Shown piece by piece: positions 42,201 to 50,835 of a stretch of 64,000 nt of DNA. Within the stretch, counting starts at the first letter, position 1, and the number at the start of each line of letters is the position of its first letter. Both the position numbers and the translations under genes were made by a program. The notes beneath the pieces are model-generated. The model was not told the origin of the DNA and searched no databases. It was given only the letters and a program-made list of their open reading frames with translations. Where the stretch lies: positions 620,001 to 684,000 of the forward strand of contig NC_015577.1 of NCBI RefSeq assembly GCF_000214355.1. Direction: 5' to 3'. Origin of the DNA: Leadbettera azotonutricia ZAS-9. GTDB lineage: Bacteria > Spirochaetota > Spirochaetia > Treponematales > Breznakiellaceae.

Positions 42201-45115
42201 GAAGCGGCCAGTGGGAAGTTCGGCTCAGGAGCAGGGATGTACAGGACAGAATCGCAGTAACGCGCTTTGGTTTTTACGTGAGCGGCGCGGGCTGGGTACG
42301 TTGGGGTTCTTCTGATGCCGACAGTATTACGCTTACCCCGGACAGATCAAAATATGCTCCTGGGGATACTGCGAAAATTCTGGTGCGTTCGCCCCTGCCT
42401 AAAGGGAAATACCTTCTTACTATCGAACGGGAAGGCATTATTTCGGAAAAAATACTGGAACTTGACGGCTCGGCCCGCACTATTGAAATCCCCGTCGAAG
42501 AAAATTGGGTGCCTATAGTATATGTGGCTATTGCCTCGTTTACGGTACGTCCGGGTGCTCCCGAAAATACCTACTACGAACCTGACCTTGACAAGCCCAA
42601 AGGCCTTTTTGGTCTTACGAGCCTCTATGTGGACAATGAAACCAGGCATTACAAGATAGAGATTGAGCCGGGCAAGGGCGCTTACGGTCCTGCTGAACAG
42701 GCTGATGTAAAACTCAAGGTGACTTTAAACGGGAAGCCTGCGGCAGGGGTGGAATTGAGCTTTATGGCAGTGGACAGGGGAGTAGTGGATCTTATCGACT
42801 ACCACGTGCCTGATCCCCTGGCTTATTTCTATAATCCGAGTAATTTCCCATTGGGTGTACGCGGTGCGGACAGCCGTTCCCTCCTTATAGATCCGGTAAC
42901 CTATGCGCTGACCGACCTCCAGGGTGGGGATGACGAGGATAATTCCAAGCTTGAAGAACGCAAGGACTTTAGGCCGACCGCAGTCTTTGAGCCGTATCTT
43001 GTTACCGGGGCTGACGGAACTGTGTCGGTCAAGTTTGGCTTGCCCGATTCCCTTACCACGTACCGCTGTACCGCAGTGGCTGTGGGCATGGACGATTTTG
43101 GCATACAGGAAAAGGATCTCAGGGTAAGCGCGCCTCTTACGGCGACTGCGGCCCTTCCCCGCAAACTGCGCTGGCGGGATACGGGAACTGTTTCCCTTGT
43201 TCTGACTAATCTTGAAAACGAAGCTGCTCAGGCGAAAGTTTCCCTGTTGATAGAGAAGGCCCCTTCTGAAAGCGAAAGCCTTTGGCCTTCTGTGCTTGAA
43301 GTTGACGGGGAAGCCGAACAGACCGTGGATATTGCTCCTGGGACAAGCAGGGAAGTTTCCTTCAGGGTAGCCGCTGTAGGCGCCGGGGATGCCCAGCTGA
43401 CTTTTACGCTGCGGTCGCCAAAAGTGAATGAACGCATAATCAAGCGTATTACTGTTGACAGGCCCGTGCTTTATGAGACTGTTACTGTTATTGGCAATCT
43501 TGGTAATGATAATGCTTTTATCGAGGAAGGCGTTGTGTTGCCTTCGCTTATTCCCGAAGGAACCGGGAGCCTTTCCGTTTCCCTTTCGGCTTCGAGGCTT
43601 GCCGCGCTAAAAGAGGCGGTGCGTTACCTTTTGGACTATCCCTATGGCTGCCTTGAGCAGAGAACAGGAAGGCTTCTTCCGCTTATTGCCTTTGGGGATC
43701 ATCTTGAGGCTTTTGATTTGGATAGCCCTGTGAAAGACCCCAAAAAAACAGTGGAGGATGAATTAAAGGATCTGTCCAAGAGCCAGCTCGGTGATGGTTC
43801 ATTCCCTTACTGGCCAGGGGGCAGGTACAGCAATGCTTTTGTTTCAATACGGGTAGCCCATGTTTTGGCCCTGGCGAAAAAGAAGGGCTACGATGTGCCT
43901 GCTGCCATCAATACCCAGGCCTTGCTCCGCTATATTGCCAACCTTGATAATAGCGAGCGGCTTTGGTTCCCGAAGGATCCTTTCGTCAAAGGCTATTCCC
44001 TCTGGATTAGAGCCATGCATGGGGAGAAAATCGGAACAGACATAACGGACTTCCTTAAGCGCGGGGATGAATTGGGGATTTCCGGCTGGAGTTTTGCAGG
44101 TCTTGCTGCCATGGAATTGGGCAGGAAGGATCTTGCTTCTTCTACCAGAGACAGGGTTAAGCGTTTTATACGTCCCGGGACCAGATCCCTCGATCTTACA
44201 GATACCTATGAGCGAAAAGGAAACTATTGGGGCTATGATGCGGATCGCTATGCCCTTGCCCTCATGCTCTACCAGTCCTTGAGCCCCGATGATGATATGA
44301 CCACCCGCCTGGCAACTTCCCTTATCGAACGCCAGCGCCGGGGGGTGTGGACCAATACCGCGTCCTCCTTCTGGGGTCTTCTGGCTTTCGGGATGGTGGG
44401 CGACTATGAGCGGCAGGAAGGAACTGATTTTGTTTCCCGTCTGAGCCTGGGCGGTGCAGACCTTGAAAATGCGGAATTCCATTCCTACGGCGGCGCGCCG
44501 GTTTCGCGTTCCTGGGCCCTGGCTGATCCGCCTGTCGGCGAACTTCAGCGTGACACCCTCCTTCCCCTGAGGATAGAAAGGGAAGGAACAGGCAGGCTCT
44601 ATTACACCGCAAGCCTTCGTTATGGGATTCCCTCAGAGCTTGCTTCGGCACGGGATGAGGGCCTCGGTGTCTTTGTTGAAACTTTTGATACCAACGGCAA
44701 TAAGATAAGCGATGGCAAACTTGTTCCCGGTAAAACCTATGTGCGCAAAGTTACTGTCTCTACTTCCCGGGATCGTACCTTTGTGGCTCTAAGAGCCCCT
44801 GTCCCTTCGGGGGCAGAAATCATAGACGTGGTTTTTGTCACCAGTTCTACTTCTGCGCCTGATTCAAAGCCTGTAGACACTGATGACTACTGGCAGAATC
44901 GGGAAGAGCCCCCCCTGCGTTTTGTTATGGATGACGAGATCCGTTTCCATTGGGACTTTTTTCCGGCAGGGAAAAAGGAAGTGGAATTCCGTTTCAGGGC
45001 TGTTATGCCCGGCGTGTACCCTGTGCCCCCTGCCTCTGCCGAATGCATGTACGAAGAGGAGATATTTGGCAGGGCTTCGGGCGAATTGATTCGTATACAA
45101 AATCTGACCCAATAA
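39203..45115 (+). CDS. Bacterial alpha-2-macroglobulin-like lipoprotein with thioester
   Basis: I start at ATG 39203 because the following MKNIPSAIYT...LFSISCKR is a lipoprotein signal with Cys26. Upstream in-frame codons look non-coding. The protein has about 1970 residues. Successive macroglobulin (MG) beta-domains are followed by the thioester motif YGCLEQ (Cys about residue 1483), an alpha-toroid region with repeated helix pairs and a receptor-like end domain. Bacterial A2M proteins trap invading proteases at the cell envelope. It lies in a row with an MscS channel and PBP1C. In E. coli the homologue YfhM is likewise paired with PbpC. Confidence 0.93.
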   Translation: MKNIPSAIYTTGVVLAILVALFSISCKRQKAEEGAGGAAVFSGSYVSTGKPVQDLSAYRIAYYEAAPDAGGAGVAGAVQESDEPFRIVDYGPVEEIPQEIKKPSIYVVFSQPVVPLAQLGDPIREDAGFFAIDPPLKGVYRWYGSRLLSFEPDADSMPQHQYTITVSDKIKSLGGKTLEGARTFGFETERLGVLAWSLGTGDYWVSSWNADPADARVMSIYFSYPVDLKEIAKWIEIRAGGRTFPFALSRLPKIDEKRYSPEQGVLLTVSEPLPLDSRVDLAILEGARSQPGWLGSKEEKVYDFHTLLPFAFRGASVRSAARPRTEEGDTIPIALEFSQPVDPENAPSFFSVEGIPGIGKENFHVYGSTVVLNRLPLEYGKSYTVKISGRVKDLWGRTLGQDITVRADVGEANSYAYFLNRGSRMLEAGFPPKVVWETQNPVALRSLVKEAAGPYEQIPLASLKDQDISKLPRNSKRFFMEDLAPFLGAGGKGSAAMRWEYQTRSQWEKGRINKEDTWLTVQVTDIGLTVRYAYNKVLVWTTHLSTGAPVAGAKAELLEGTNTVKTITTDSRGLAVFEFPDGDFVSRFTNPSSSIENGKVGKGLRIRVSESGGAKAGGDQVEFIPNESHNLWRFSIEASATPFTVEQQRPVVFLFTDRGLYRPGETVTFRGIDRNLNRGKYEAYSGSYTVEASAGYYDGPVVANLKGMATKNGGSYGSFALPEKLDPGQYTLRYTRGEGIKGGPDSRAVVQTITFTVANFERLRFESSLAFPDIPVYLGDKITGSLKASYLAGGALTGAPYTYYWTREPAGFNPGGNWQNWRFGPELYDGRYYISQGEGNLGPDGSSDISQLAAADGVEGSAYRYRLEASVQDAARQEISAHGAALVHPAGFYIASRLDTGTLKAVDASASTPSAWFLSEGTPATLSWALVDPEGSAPAATQGLEVAAQLVHYEWKQSRQQGVNGRINLNWERVEEIVEEKTFNLEKGVSSGVLPFTPAGSGQWEVRLRSRDVQDRIAVTRFGFYVSGAGWVRWGSSDADSITLTPDRSKYAPGDTAKILVRSPLPKGKYLLTIEREGIISEKILELDGSARTIEIPVEENWVPIVYVAIASFTVRPGAPENTYYEPDLDKPKGLFGLTSLYVDNETRHYKIEIEPGKGAYGPAEQADVKLKVTLNGKPAAGVELSFMAVDRGVVDLIDYHVPDPLAYFYNPSNFPLGVRGADSRSLLIDPVTYALTDLQGGDDEDNSKLEERKDFRPTAVFEPYLVTGADGTVSVKFGLPDSLTTYRCTAVAVGMDDFGIQEKDLRVSAPLTATAALPRKLRWRDTGTVSLVLTNLENEAAQAKVSLLIEKAPSESESLWPSVLEVDGEAEQTVDIAPGTSREVSFRVAAVGAGDAQLTFTLRSPKVNERIIKRITVDRPVLYETVTVIGNLGNDNAFIEEGVVLPSLIPEGTGSLSVSLSASRLAALKEAVRYLLDYPYGCLEQRTGRLLPLIAFGDHLEAFDLDSPVKDPKKTVEDELKDLSKSQLGDGSFPYWPGGRYSNAFVSIRVAHVLALAKKKGYDVPAAINTQALLRYIANLDNSERLWFPKDPFVKGYSLWIRAMHGEKIGTDITDFLKRGDELGISGWSFAGLAAMELGRKDLASSTRDRVKRFIRPGTRSLDLTDTYERKGNYWGYDADRYALALMLYQSLSPDDDMTTRLATSLIERQRRGVWTNTASSFWGLLAFGMVGDYERQEGTDFVSRLSLGGADLENAEFHSYGGAPVSRSWALADPPVGELQRDTLLPLRIEREGTGRLYYTASLRYGIPSELASARDEGLGVFVETFDTNGNKISDGKLVPGKTYVRKVTVSTSRDRTFVALRAPVPSGAEIIDVVFVTSSTSAPDSKPVDTDDYWQNREEPPLRFVMDDEIRFHWDFFPAGKKEVEFRFRAVMPGVYPVPPASAECMYEEEIFGRASGELIRIQNLTQ

Positions 45116-45132
45116 GAGGAGTGAATTTCAGT

Positions 45133-45954
45133 ATGAATAAGTGGATCTTTGAATTATGGGCTAATTATTCTGATGCGATCCTGGGGTTTGGCCGCAAGCT
45201 TTTAGTTGCCGCCATTATCATTGTGTTGAGGTGGCTGTTGATACGGTTGGGTGAACGGCTCATCCACAAGGCTACTACAGGCAAGATTCAGTTTGATGAG
45301 ACCCTTGCGTCTGCTTTGAAGCTCGTGATCAATTACGGTTCGGCGATTATTTGCATCATCATGATACTAGACCTTTTTGGGGTGAACACTGCAAGCCTTA
45401 TCGCCCTTCTCGGCGCCGCAGGGGTAGCCGTAGGTCTTGCTTTGAAAAATACCTTAAGCAATATCGCTGCAGGCATTATCCTTTTGGTTCAACGCTCTTT
45501 TAAAAAAGGGGATATTATCGAGTGCGGGGCTGTTTCCGGTATTGTGAGGGAAATGGATTTATTTACCACCAGGCTTGAAAATTCTGATGGGATTTTTATC
45601 AGTGTCCCCAATTCTGCATTATGGGGGCCGCCTCTTAAAAATTTTTCCCGCAACAACAAGCGGCGCATTGACTTTACAGTCACCGTGACTGCTCCCCAAT
45701 CGGCCGACGATGTCTTCGCTGTATTAAAGGATGCAGCCGCAGGGGAGAGCCGATTTCTCCCCCAGCATCACCCCCAGATTGTGGTGCAATCGATTGGAGA
45801 GAATTCGGTTACAGTGATGCTGCGGGCCTGGGTGTATAGCAGGGACTATGCTGCTGTATATGCCGATCAGGTTAAGAACATAAGGGAAAAATTTGAAGCC
45901 GCGGGCCTGGCTATACCATTCCCGCAGAGTACAATACAAGTTGTCAAAGACTAA
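45133..45954 (+). CDS. Small-conductance mechanosensitive channel (MscS family)
   Basis: ATG 45133 is 17 bp after the macroglobulin stop, with GAGGAG upstream, and gives 273 residues. Three N-terminal membrane helices end in the pore helix pattern LIALLGAAGVAVGLALKNTLSNIAAG. The MscS beta-domain follows (SFKKGDIIECGAVSGIVREMDLFTTRLENSDG, with VPNSALW). It releases osmolytes on hypo-osmotic shock. Its end overlaps the likely pbpC start by about 14 bp. Confidence 0.94.
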   Translation: MNKWIFELWANYSDAILGFGRKLLVAAIIIVLRWLLIRLGERLIHKATTGKIQFDETLASALKLVINYGSAIICIIMILDLFGVNTASLIALLGAAGVAVGLALKNTLSNIAAGIILLVQRSFKKGDIIECGAVSGIVREMDLFTTRLENSDGIFISVPNSALWGPPLKNFSRNNKRRIDFTVTVTAPQSADDVFAVLKDAAAGESRFLPQHHPQIVVQSIGENSVTVMLRAWVYSRDYAAVYADQVKNIREKFEAAGLAIPFPQSTIQVVKD

Positions 45955-48322
45955 AACGGGTTTTTCATCCCTGTTCAAAAAAAGAGATAGAAAAAGCGTA
46001 AAAGCAATCAGGATATTTGGCGCTTTAGCAGTATTAGTGCTATCATTTTATTCCATTTTATTGCTTCTTCCTTACCCTGAACTCAAAGCCTTCCAATCCA
46101 GATCCTATGGACTTGTCATCAATGACAGGAACGGAGCGGCTTTGAGGGTGATACCTGCTGCCGATGGGGTTAAGCGGGAATGGGCTTACCTTGAAGAGAT
46201 TCCCCAAGGCGCAATAAAAGTGTTTGTCAGGGCTGAGGACAGGCGTTTTTATTTTCATCCCGGCATAGATCCTGTTTCGATAATAAGAAGCGCCATGAAG
46301 AATGTGCAGGCGGGCAGGGTAGTATCGGGGGCCTCCACTATCACCATGCAGCTTGCCCGTCTGGTGCGTCCCCATAGCCAGGGTATCAAGGGAAAAATCG
46401 CCGAAGCCTGGGATGCCATAAGGCTTGAGGCTAAACTTTCCAAGAAGGAAATCCTTGAACTCTGGCTTAACGGCATACCCTTCGGCAGCAATATCGAGGG
46501 TTTGCCCGCCATGACGCGATCCCGTTTCGGGCATCCTGTAGCCGCCCTGGATGACAGCCGCGCCTGCCTCCTCGCGGTAGTTCCCCGGCGCCCCGGTCTT
46601 TACGATCCTGCCATAAATCCCGAGGCAGCTGCTTTTGCCGCATTTGCCCTTTCCCAAAACTGCAATTTGGGCTTAAGTGAATCGAGCCTTATGCATGCAG
46701 CGGCGGAAGCCGCCATCGGCAGTGTATCGGATCAGGCAAACCAAACGAATTCTGATAAAACCCCGTTCAGGGCTGTTCATTTCACTGACCGTGTTGCTGG
46801 CTTGTTTCCTCCGGGGACAGCCGCCTATTCGGTAACATCCACATTGGATTTCAACCTGCAGCGTTATGCCGAGGAGCAGTTGCTTTCAGAATTGGCATCG
46901 CTTCAAAATAACCGGGTTTCCAACGGCGCAATACTCGCGATAGAAAATGAAACCGGGGCGGTGCGTGTGTATGCAGGTTCGGCTTCATGGTTTGATGATG
47001 CTGCCTCGGGCAAAATAGACGGCGTAAAATCCCGGGCCCAGCCGGGTTCCTGCCTCAAGCCGTTTTTATATGCTATGGCTCTTGATTCAGATTTTAGCCC
47101 CGCAGTAATACTGCCGGATCTTCCCACGGTTTTCGGCAGCGCCGAAGCCTATGTTCCCGCCAATTTTAATCAACGTTTTAATGGGCCTGTACGCTTCAGA
47201 CTGGCGCTTGCGTCTTCCCTCAATGTGCCGGCTGTGTATCTTTTGGAACGTTTGGGGGTTTCTGCTTTTGAAGATTATCTTATAAACCTGGGTTTTGACT
47301 CCATTGCGGAAACCAGGGGCAGTCATGGAACGGGCTTGGCTTTGGGCAATGTCGAAGTGAGCCTCGAAGAATTGGTGAAGGGTTTTTCGAGCTTCCCCAG
47401 GGGCGGCGTTCCTGTAGAGTTGAAATGGATCGAGGGAGGGGAACATAGCCCTGTAGGTGTCAATCAGGGAACTGCCAATCCAAAGGCAGCCAAGCCGATT
47501 ATGTCGGCTTATGCAGCGTGGGCGATTGCGGATATACTCTCGGATCGGTCAAGCCGTTTTATTGGTTTTGGGCCTGCCCCTACGTTAGCGACGCCCTTTG
47601 CGTCCATGTTTAAAACCGGGACCGCCAATCAGTATCAGCATATATGGGCGCTTGGCGCAACCAAGCGTTTTACTGTGGGCGTATGGATGGGGAATTTTTC
47701 AGGAGAAACTGTAGTAGGGAAAACAGGCAGTTCGATCCCTGCCCGTATTGTTTCGCATATTCTTGCTGCTATGGAGCAGACTGGCGCCAACAGTGCCGGA
47801 AATTCCGGCGAAGCTCCCCTTGGAAGCGTTTCATCCAGCGGAGAAAACCTGAGCGGCACTGCCCCGGGTTCTGTTGCTGAAGTTCGAATCTGCGCGCTTT
47901 CGGGGATGTTGGCAGGACCTTACTGTACTGGCCTTGCTCAGGAATGGCTTGAGCGGAATAAAATGCCTGGGGTTTGCACCTGGCATACAGCATCGGGGCT
48001 CTTTTATCCTCCCGAATACCAGTCCTGGCTTGCCGAGCGATTCCGTGCCGGAAGAGTCCGCCAGAATGGGAACGGCAGCATACGCATGCCTGTTTCGGGT
48101 TCTGTGTTTTATGCTGATCCTGCTCTGCCGGTGGATGCCCAGGCTTTGCGCATTGAAGCCGCAGGCTTTGGTTCCGGTGCTTTTGTGTATCTGGACGGTG
48201 CGCTGCAGGGCAGCCTCAATTTTGCTGGAGTCCATGCACTGCCCCTTTATAAAGGGAAGCATACGGTTATTGTGGAGGATGAGAATGGGGCGGCGGCTTC
48301 GGTGGATTTTGAGGTACGATGA
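45941..48322 (+). CDS. pbpC: Penicillin-binding protein 1C (bifunctional peptidoglycan synthase)
   Basis: No ATG is available upstream of the membrane anchor. TTG 45941 (LSKTKTGFSS) is my choice, TTG 45893 the alternative. After one helix (GALAVLVLSFYSILLLL) comes a GT51 glycosyltransferase domain with EDRRFYFHPGIDP and ASTITMQLAR. A transpeptidase follows with SCLK (PGSCLKPFLYAM) and KTGT, then a C-terminal PbpC domain (RMPVSGSVFYADP). It polymerises and crosslinks glycan at the outer face of the membrane. Context with the A2M protein supports a repair or defence role after envelope breach. Confidence 0.94.
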   Translation: MSKTKTGFSSLFKKRDRKSVKAIRIFGALAVLVLSFYSILLLLPYPELKAFQSRSYGLVINDRNGAALRVIPAADGVKREWAYLEEIPQGAIKVFVRAEDRRFYFHPGIDPVSIIRSAMKNVQAGRVVSGASTITMQLARLVRPHSQGIKGKIAEAWDAIRLEAKLSKKEILELWLNGIPFGSNIEGLPAMTRSRFGHPVAALDDSRACLLAVVPRRPGLYDPAINPEAAAFAAFALSQNCNLGLSESSLMHAAAEAAIGSVSDQANQTNSDKTPFRAVHFTDRVAGLFPPGTAAYSVTSTLDFNLQRYAEEQLLSELASLQNNRVSNGAILAIENETGAVRVYAGSASWFDDAASGKIDGVKSRAQPGSCLKPFLYAMALDSDFSPAVILPDLPTVFGSAEAYVPANFNQRFNGPVRFRLALASSLNVPAVYLLERLGVSAFEDYLINLGFDSIAETRGSHGTGLALGNVEVSLEELVKGFSSFPRGGVPVELKWIEGGEHSPVGVNQGTANPKAAKPIMSAYAAWAIADILSDRSSRFIGFGPAPTLATPFASMFKTGTANQYQHIWALGATKRFTVGVWMGNFSGETVVGKTGSSIPARIVSHILAAMEQTGANSAGNSGEAPLGSVSSSGENLSGTAPGSVAEVRICALSGMLAGPYCTGLAQEWLERNKMPGVCTWHTASGLFYPPEYQSWLAERFRAGRVRQNGNGSIRMPVSGSVFYADPALPVDAQALRIEAAGFGSGAFVYLDGALQGSLNFAGVHALPLYKGKHTVIVEDENGAAASVDFEVR

Positions 48323-48346
48323 TTGGGAGTGTTGGTGAACATGTAT

Positions 48347-50581
48347 TCATTTCCATTCCGCAAGCCCTGATTGCCTCAGTTGCCTCCAGGTTTGTGCTGC
48401 GTTAAGTCCCGGTATACACTCCAGACCTTCATAAAATTTCTGAGTCTTGATACCCTCGCCGCAGGACGCAGTTTCGAGGAGATTTACAAGAGAATCGATG
48501 ATTTTAGCTCCATCTGCTGATGCTCCCGTATTCCTGGGCAGTTTAAGCTCATGATCCGCAAGTCTCCATCTCCATTTAAGTGTATTCCTCTCAACATTCA
48601 ACATAGGCTGAGATCCTAAAAATATAACCCTGGCCTTCCCGCTGTTTTCCGTAATATTTTCAGGCAAGGCTTCCCGTTCCATATTCCTGCCCAGGGCATA
48701 TTCATCCAATAGAGCCTGAACCAAATCAGGCGGGACAGAAGGCTTCTTCACCTTGAAGGGAAAGCCCGCCATTACCGGGCTTTGCGTATCAGAAGGATTA
48801 ATGCCATGCGCCATCCAGGAAGAAAGCAGACTGTCGAGGGGTTCAGAGTATTTGGCAAATTTATCTTCCCCTTCAAAGGAAAGATCGTTAAGCGCAAAGC
48901 GATTGGGGTATTCCTCATCTCCGGATATTTTAAGCTTAGGGTGAAGCCCCCGCTGTTTTTCGGCATAAATTCGGGAATGGCGGGTAAGGGTAAATTTATG
49001 CCAGAAAGCGGAATCCAAAAGCCCATTGGCAAAAAATTGGCGCAGTATTTCTGCTGAATCTATGATCTCCTGTTCATCCTCATCCCAATAGCCAAAAATG
49101 AGGTAGGCGTGGGTAAGTATCCCTGCTTCCTTGAATGCAGCGCAGGCTTTGACGATATCCTTCAGCTCTATCCCCTTGCCAAGCCGCCTGAGCCCAGCCT
49201 CTGTGGCGACTTCTATCCCTGCAGAAACCCCGGTGAGTCCGCCCAAGGCAAGCATAGCTGCAATATCGGGGGTAAAAGCTTTTTCGAACCGTATATTCCC
49301 CCAGAAATTGAGGGGAAGTCCTGCTTCCCTGTTAAGCAATGCCAGCTTAAGGAGGCTTTGAACAGGGGCGGCTTCATCTACCAGATGTACACCCCGTATC
49401 CCGGTATTATTGGCTTGATCAACAAGATGATGAAAAAGGGCCTCAACATCAACGGGAATAAAATGCTTTATATAATCCAAAGTTACATCGCAGAAGGAAC
49501 AGGAATGCCAGTAACAGCCGTGGGCAAGGTAAGCCTTGATCCAACGCCCGTCGGACCAGAGCCGGTGCATGGCGTTTGCATCGTCCACAGGGCAGAGGTA
49601 GCGGAAAAAATCGACACCGGTATAATCAGGGAACACTTTTGCCACGGCATCGTCATCAATACATTTAGTATTAGTACTAATAGTATTAATATCCAAACCT
49701 TTCATCACGGAAGACAAAAACCCATAGCCCCTGTCAATAGAAAGGCAGTCAAAATAATTGTAAAATCCTTTGACCTTCATAAAACGCAATTCTGTATTGA
49801 TATAACCGCCGCCGGCACAGGTAACCACTTTTTCCCCGAAACGCCGCTTTGCCGAAGCCGCACAAACCAGGGCTCCGGTAAGGCAGCCGGGGAATGGTAT
49901 GGTCAAGCCTAAGAGGAAAGGCTCTTCCAATTTGAGGCTGTCCCATTCTTCCTCCAAAAAGGGCAGATAAAAAGTTTGCATAATATAGCCGTCGAGGCTT
50001 TTTTCCACATTTTCAAAATGCGCAAATCCGGCTGCATAATTCTCGTTCAAAGTTGGAACATAGCGTATCAGGCTAAATCCCGGATCAAGCACTACGGTGA
50101 TAAAATCGGCCAAATCCTCAAGCAGCCTGCTTCCTAAAATTTTGGCAGCATCCGGCGGAACATCGCCTGAATATTCATCAATACAGGCGTCAAAACGCGG
50201 CCCGCCGGGAACGCTGCCATTGGCCAAAGCAAGAAGATGCCCCCACTCCCTGTCCCTTCCCTTGAGAAAATTGACAAGCCTGTCTATCGAGGCAATCCAA
50301 AGCTTTTCTTCCGACAAAAAGCGTTCAGCATTGTAACGGATCTGTTCATTGGAAAAGCGCCCTGGGATTTCCGCCGCATTCCTCGCATCCTCAAAGATCC
50401 TCTCCAATCCCTGCCTGCAAAAAATCCTTTCGAAAAGCCCAATGGAATGATCCTTCACTATTGGCTTGTACCCCTCTTTCTCCAAAAAAGCCCTGAGGTA
50501 ATAGAGGGCAGGGTAGGGGCTGTTAAGCTGGACAAAAGGGGGCTGAATCAGGACAGCCTCTTTTAAGGGATGGGAATTCAC
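48347..50581 (-). CDS. B12-binding-domain radical SAM protein
   Basis: The start is GTG 50581 (VNSHPLKEAVLIQPP), which overlaps the small upstream gene as GTGA and has AAGGAGGGCC close by. Longer frames would run through that gene. The 744-residue protein has an N-terminal Rossmann/B12-like region and the cluster motif HGCYWHSCSFCDV (CX4CX2C). A TIM-barrel half with GIEVATEAGLRRLGKGI and a C-terminal extension of about 200 residues follow. Substrate is unknown. Homologues of this layout modify lipids, RNA or peptides. It converges on pbpC with a 24-bp gap. Confidence 0.88.
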   Translation of the reverse strand: MNSHPLKEAVLIQPPFVQLNSPYPALYYLRAFLEKEGYKPIVKDHSIGLFERIFCRQGLERIFEDARNAAEIPGRFSNEQIRYNAERFLSEEKLWIASIDRLVNFLKGRDREWGHLLALANGSVPGGPRFDACIDEYSGDVPPDAAKILGSRLLEDLADFITVVLDPGFSLIRYVPTLNENYAAGFAHFENVEKSLDGYIMQTFYLPFLEEEWDSLKLEEPFLLGLTIPFPGCLTGALVCAASAKRRFGEKVVTCAGGGYINTELRFMKVKGFYNYFDCLSIDRGYGFLSSVMKGLDINTISTNTKCIDDDAVAKVFPDYTGVDFFRYLCPVDDANAMHRLWSDGRWIKAYLAHGCYWHSCSFCDVTLDYIKHFIPVDVEALFHHLVDQANNTGIRGVHLVDEAAPVQSLLKLALLNREAGLPLNFWGNIRFEKAFTPDIAAMLALGGLTGVSAGIEVATEAGLRRLGKGIELKDIVKACAAFKEAGILTHAYLIFGYWDEDEQEIIDSAEILRQFFANGLLDSAFWHKFTLTRHSRIYAEKQRGLHPKLKISGDEEYPNRFALNDLSFEGEDKFAKYSEPLDSLLSSWMAHGINPSDTQSPVMAGFPFKVKKPSVPPDLVQALLDEYALGRNMEREALPENITENSGKARVIFLGSQPMLNVERNTLKWRWRLADHELKLPRNTGASADGAKIIDSLVNLLETASCGEGIKTQKFYEGLECIPGLNAAQTWRQLRQSGLAEWK

Positions 50582-50787
50582 TTGAGGCCCTCCTTCAAAG
50601 CAAAGGAGAAGCAGTGACGGCCTGTGGAGAGTAAAACCTCCATGGAGGGCAGGTTCCGGCACTTGATGCCGAATACGGCGCAGGAGCGGGGGAAGGCGGG
50701 TTCCCAGGTGATTCGGAAGTGCCTGCACTTGAGGCAGTCAGGCGCCCTGTCGGGGATTTCGGGTTTTTCGTCTCCAATGTCGCTCAT
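50578..50787 (-). CDS. Small Cys-rich conserved protein
   Basis: This 69-residue protein has the spaced ligands DCLKCRHF, SCAVFGIKC and GRHC. It matches from memory a small spirochaete/clostridial family often mislabelled uracil-DNA glycosylase (PDCxxCxxFxxTWxxxFPRxCxxFGxK). The Cys/His pattern suggests a zinc or Fe-S site. It is translationally coupled to the B12-type radical SAM gene, so the two may act together. No function is known to me. Confidence 0.72.
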   Translation of the reverse strand: MSDIGDEKPEIPDRAPDCLKCRHFRITWEPAFPRSCAVFGIKCRNLPSMEVLLSTGRHCFSFALKEGLK

Positions 50788-50835
50788 GGGTTGTATTTGA
50801 CAGTTTACCGTTTTATAGAGTATTCTTCAATTACA

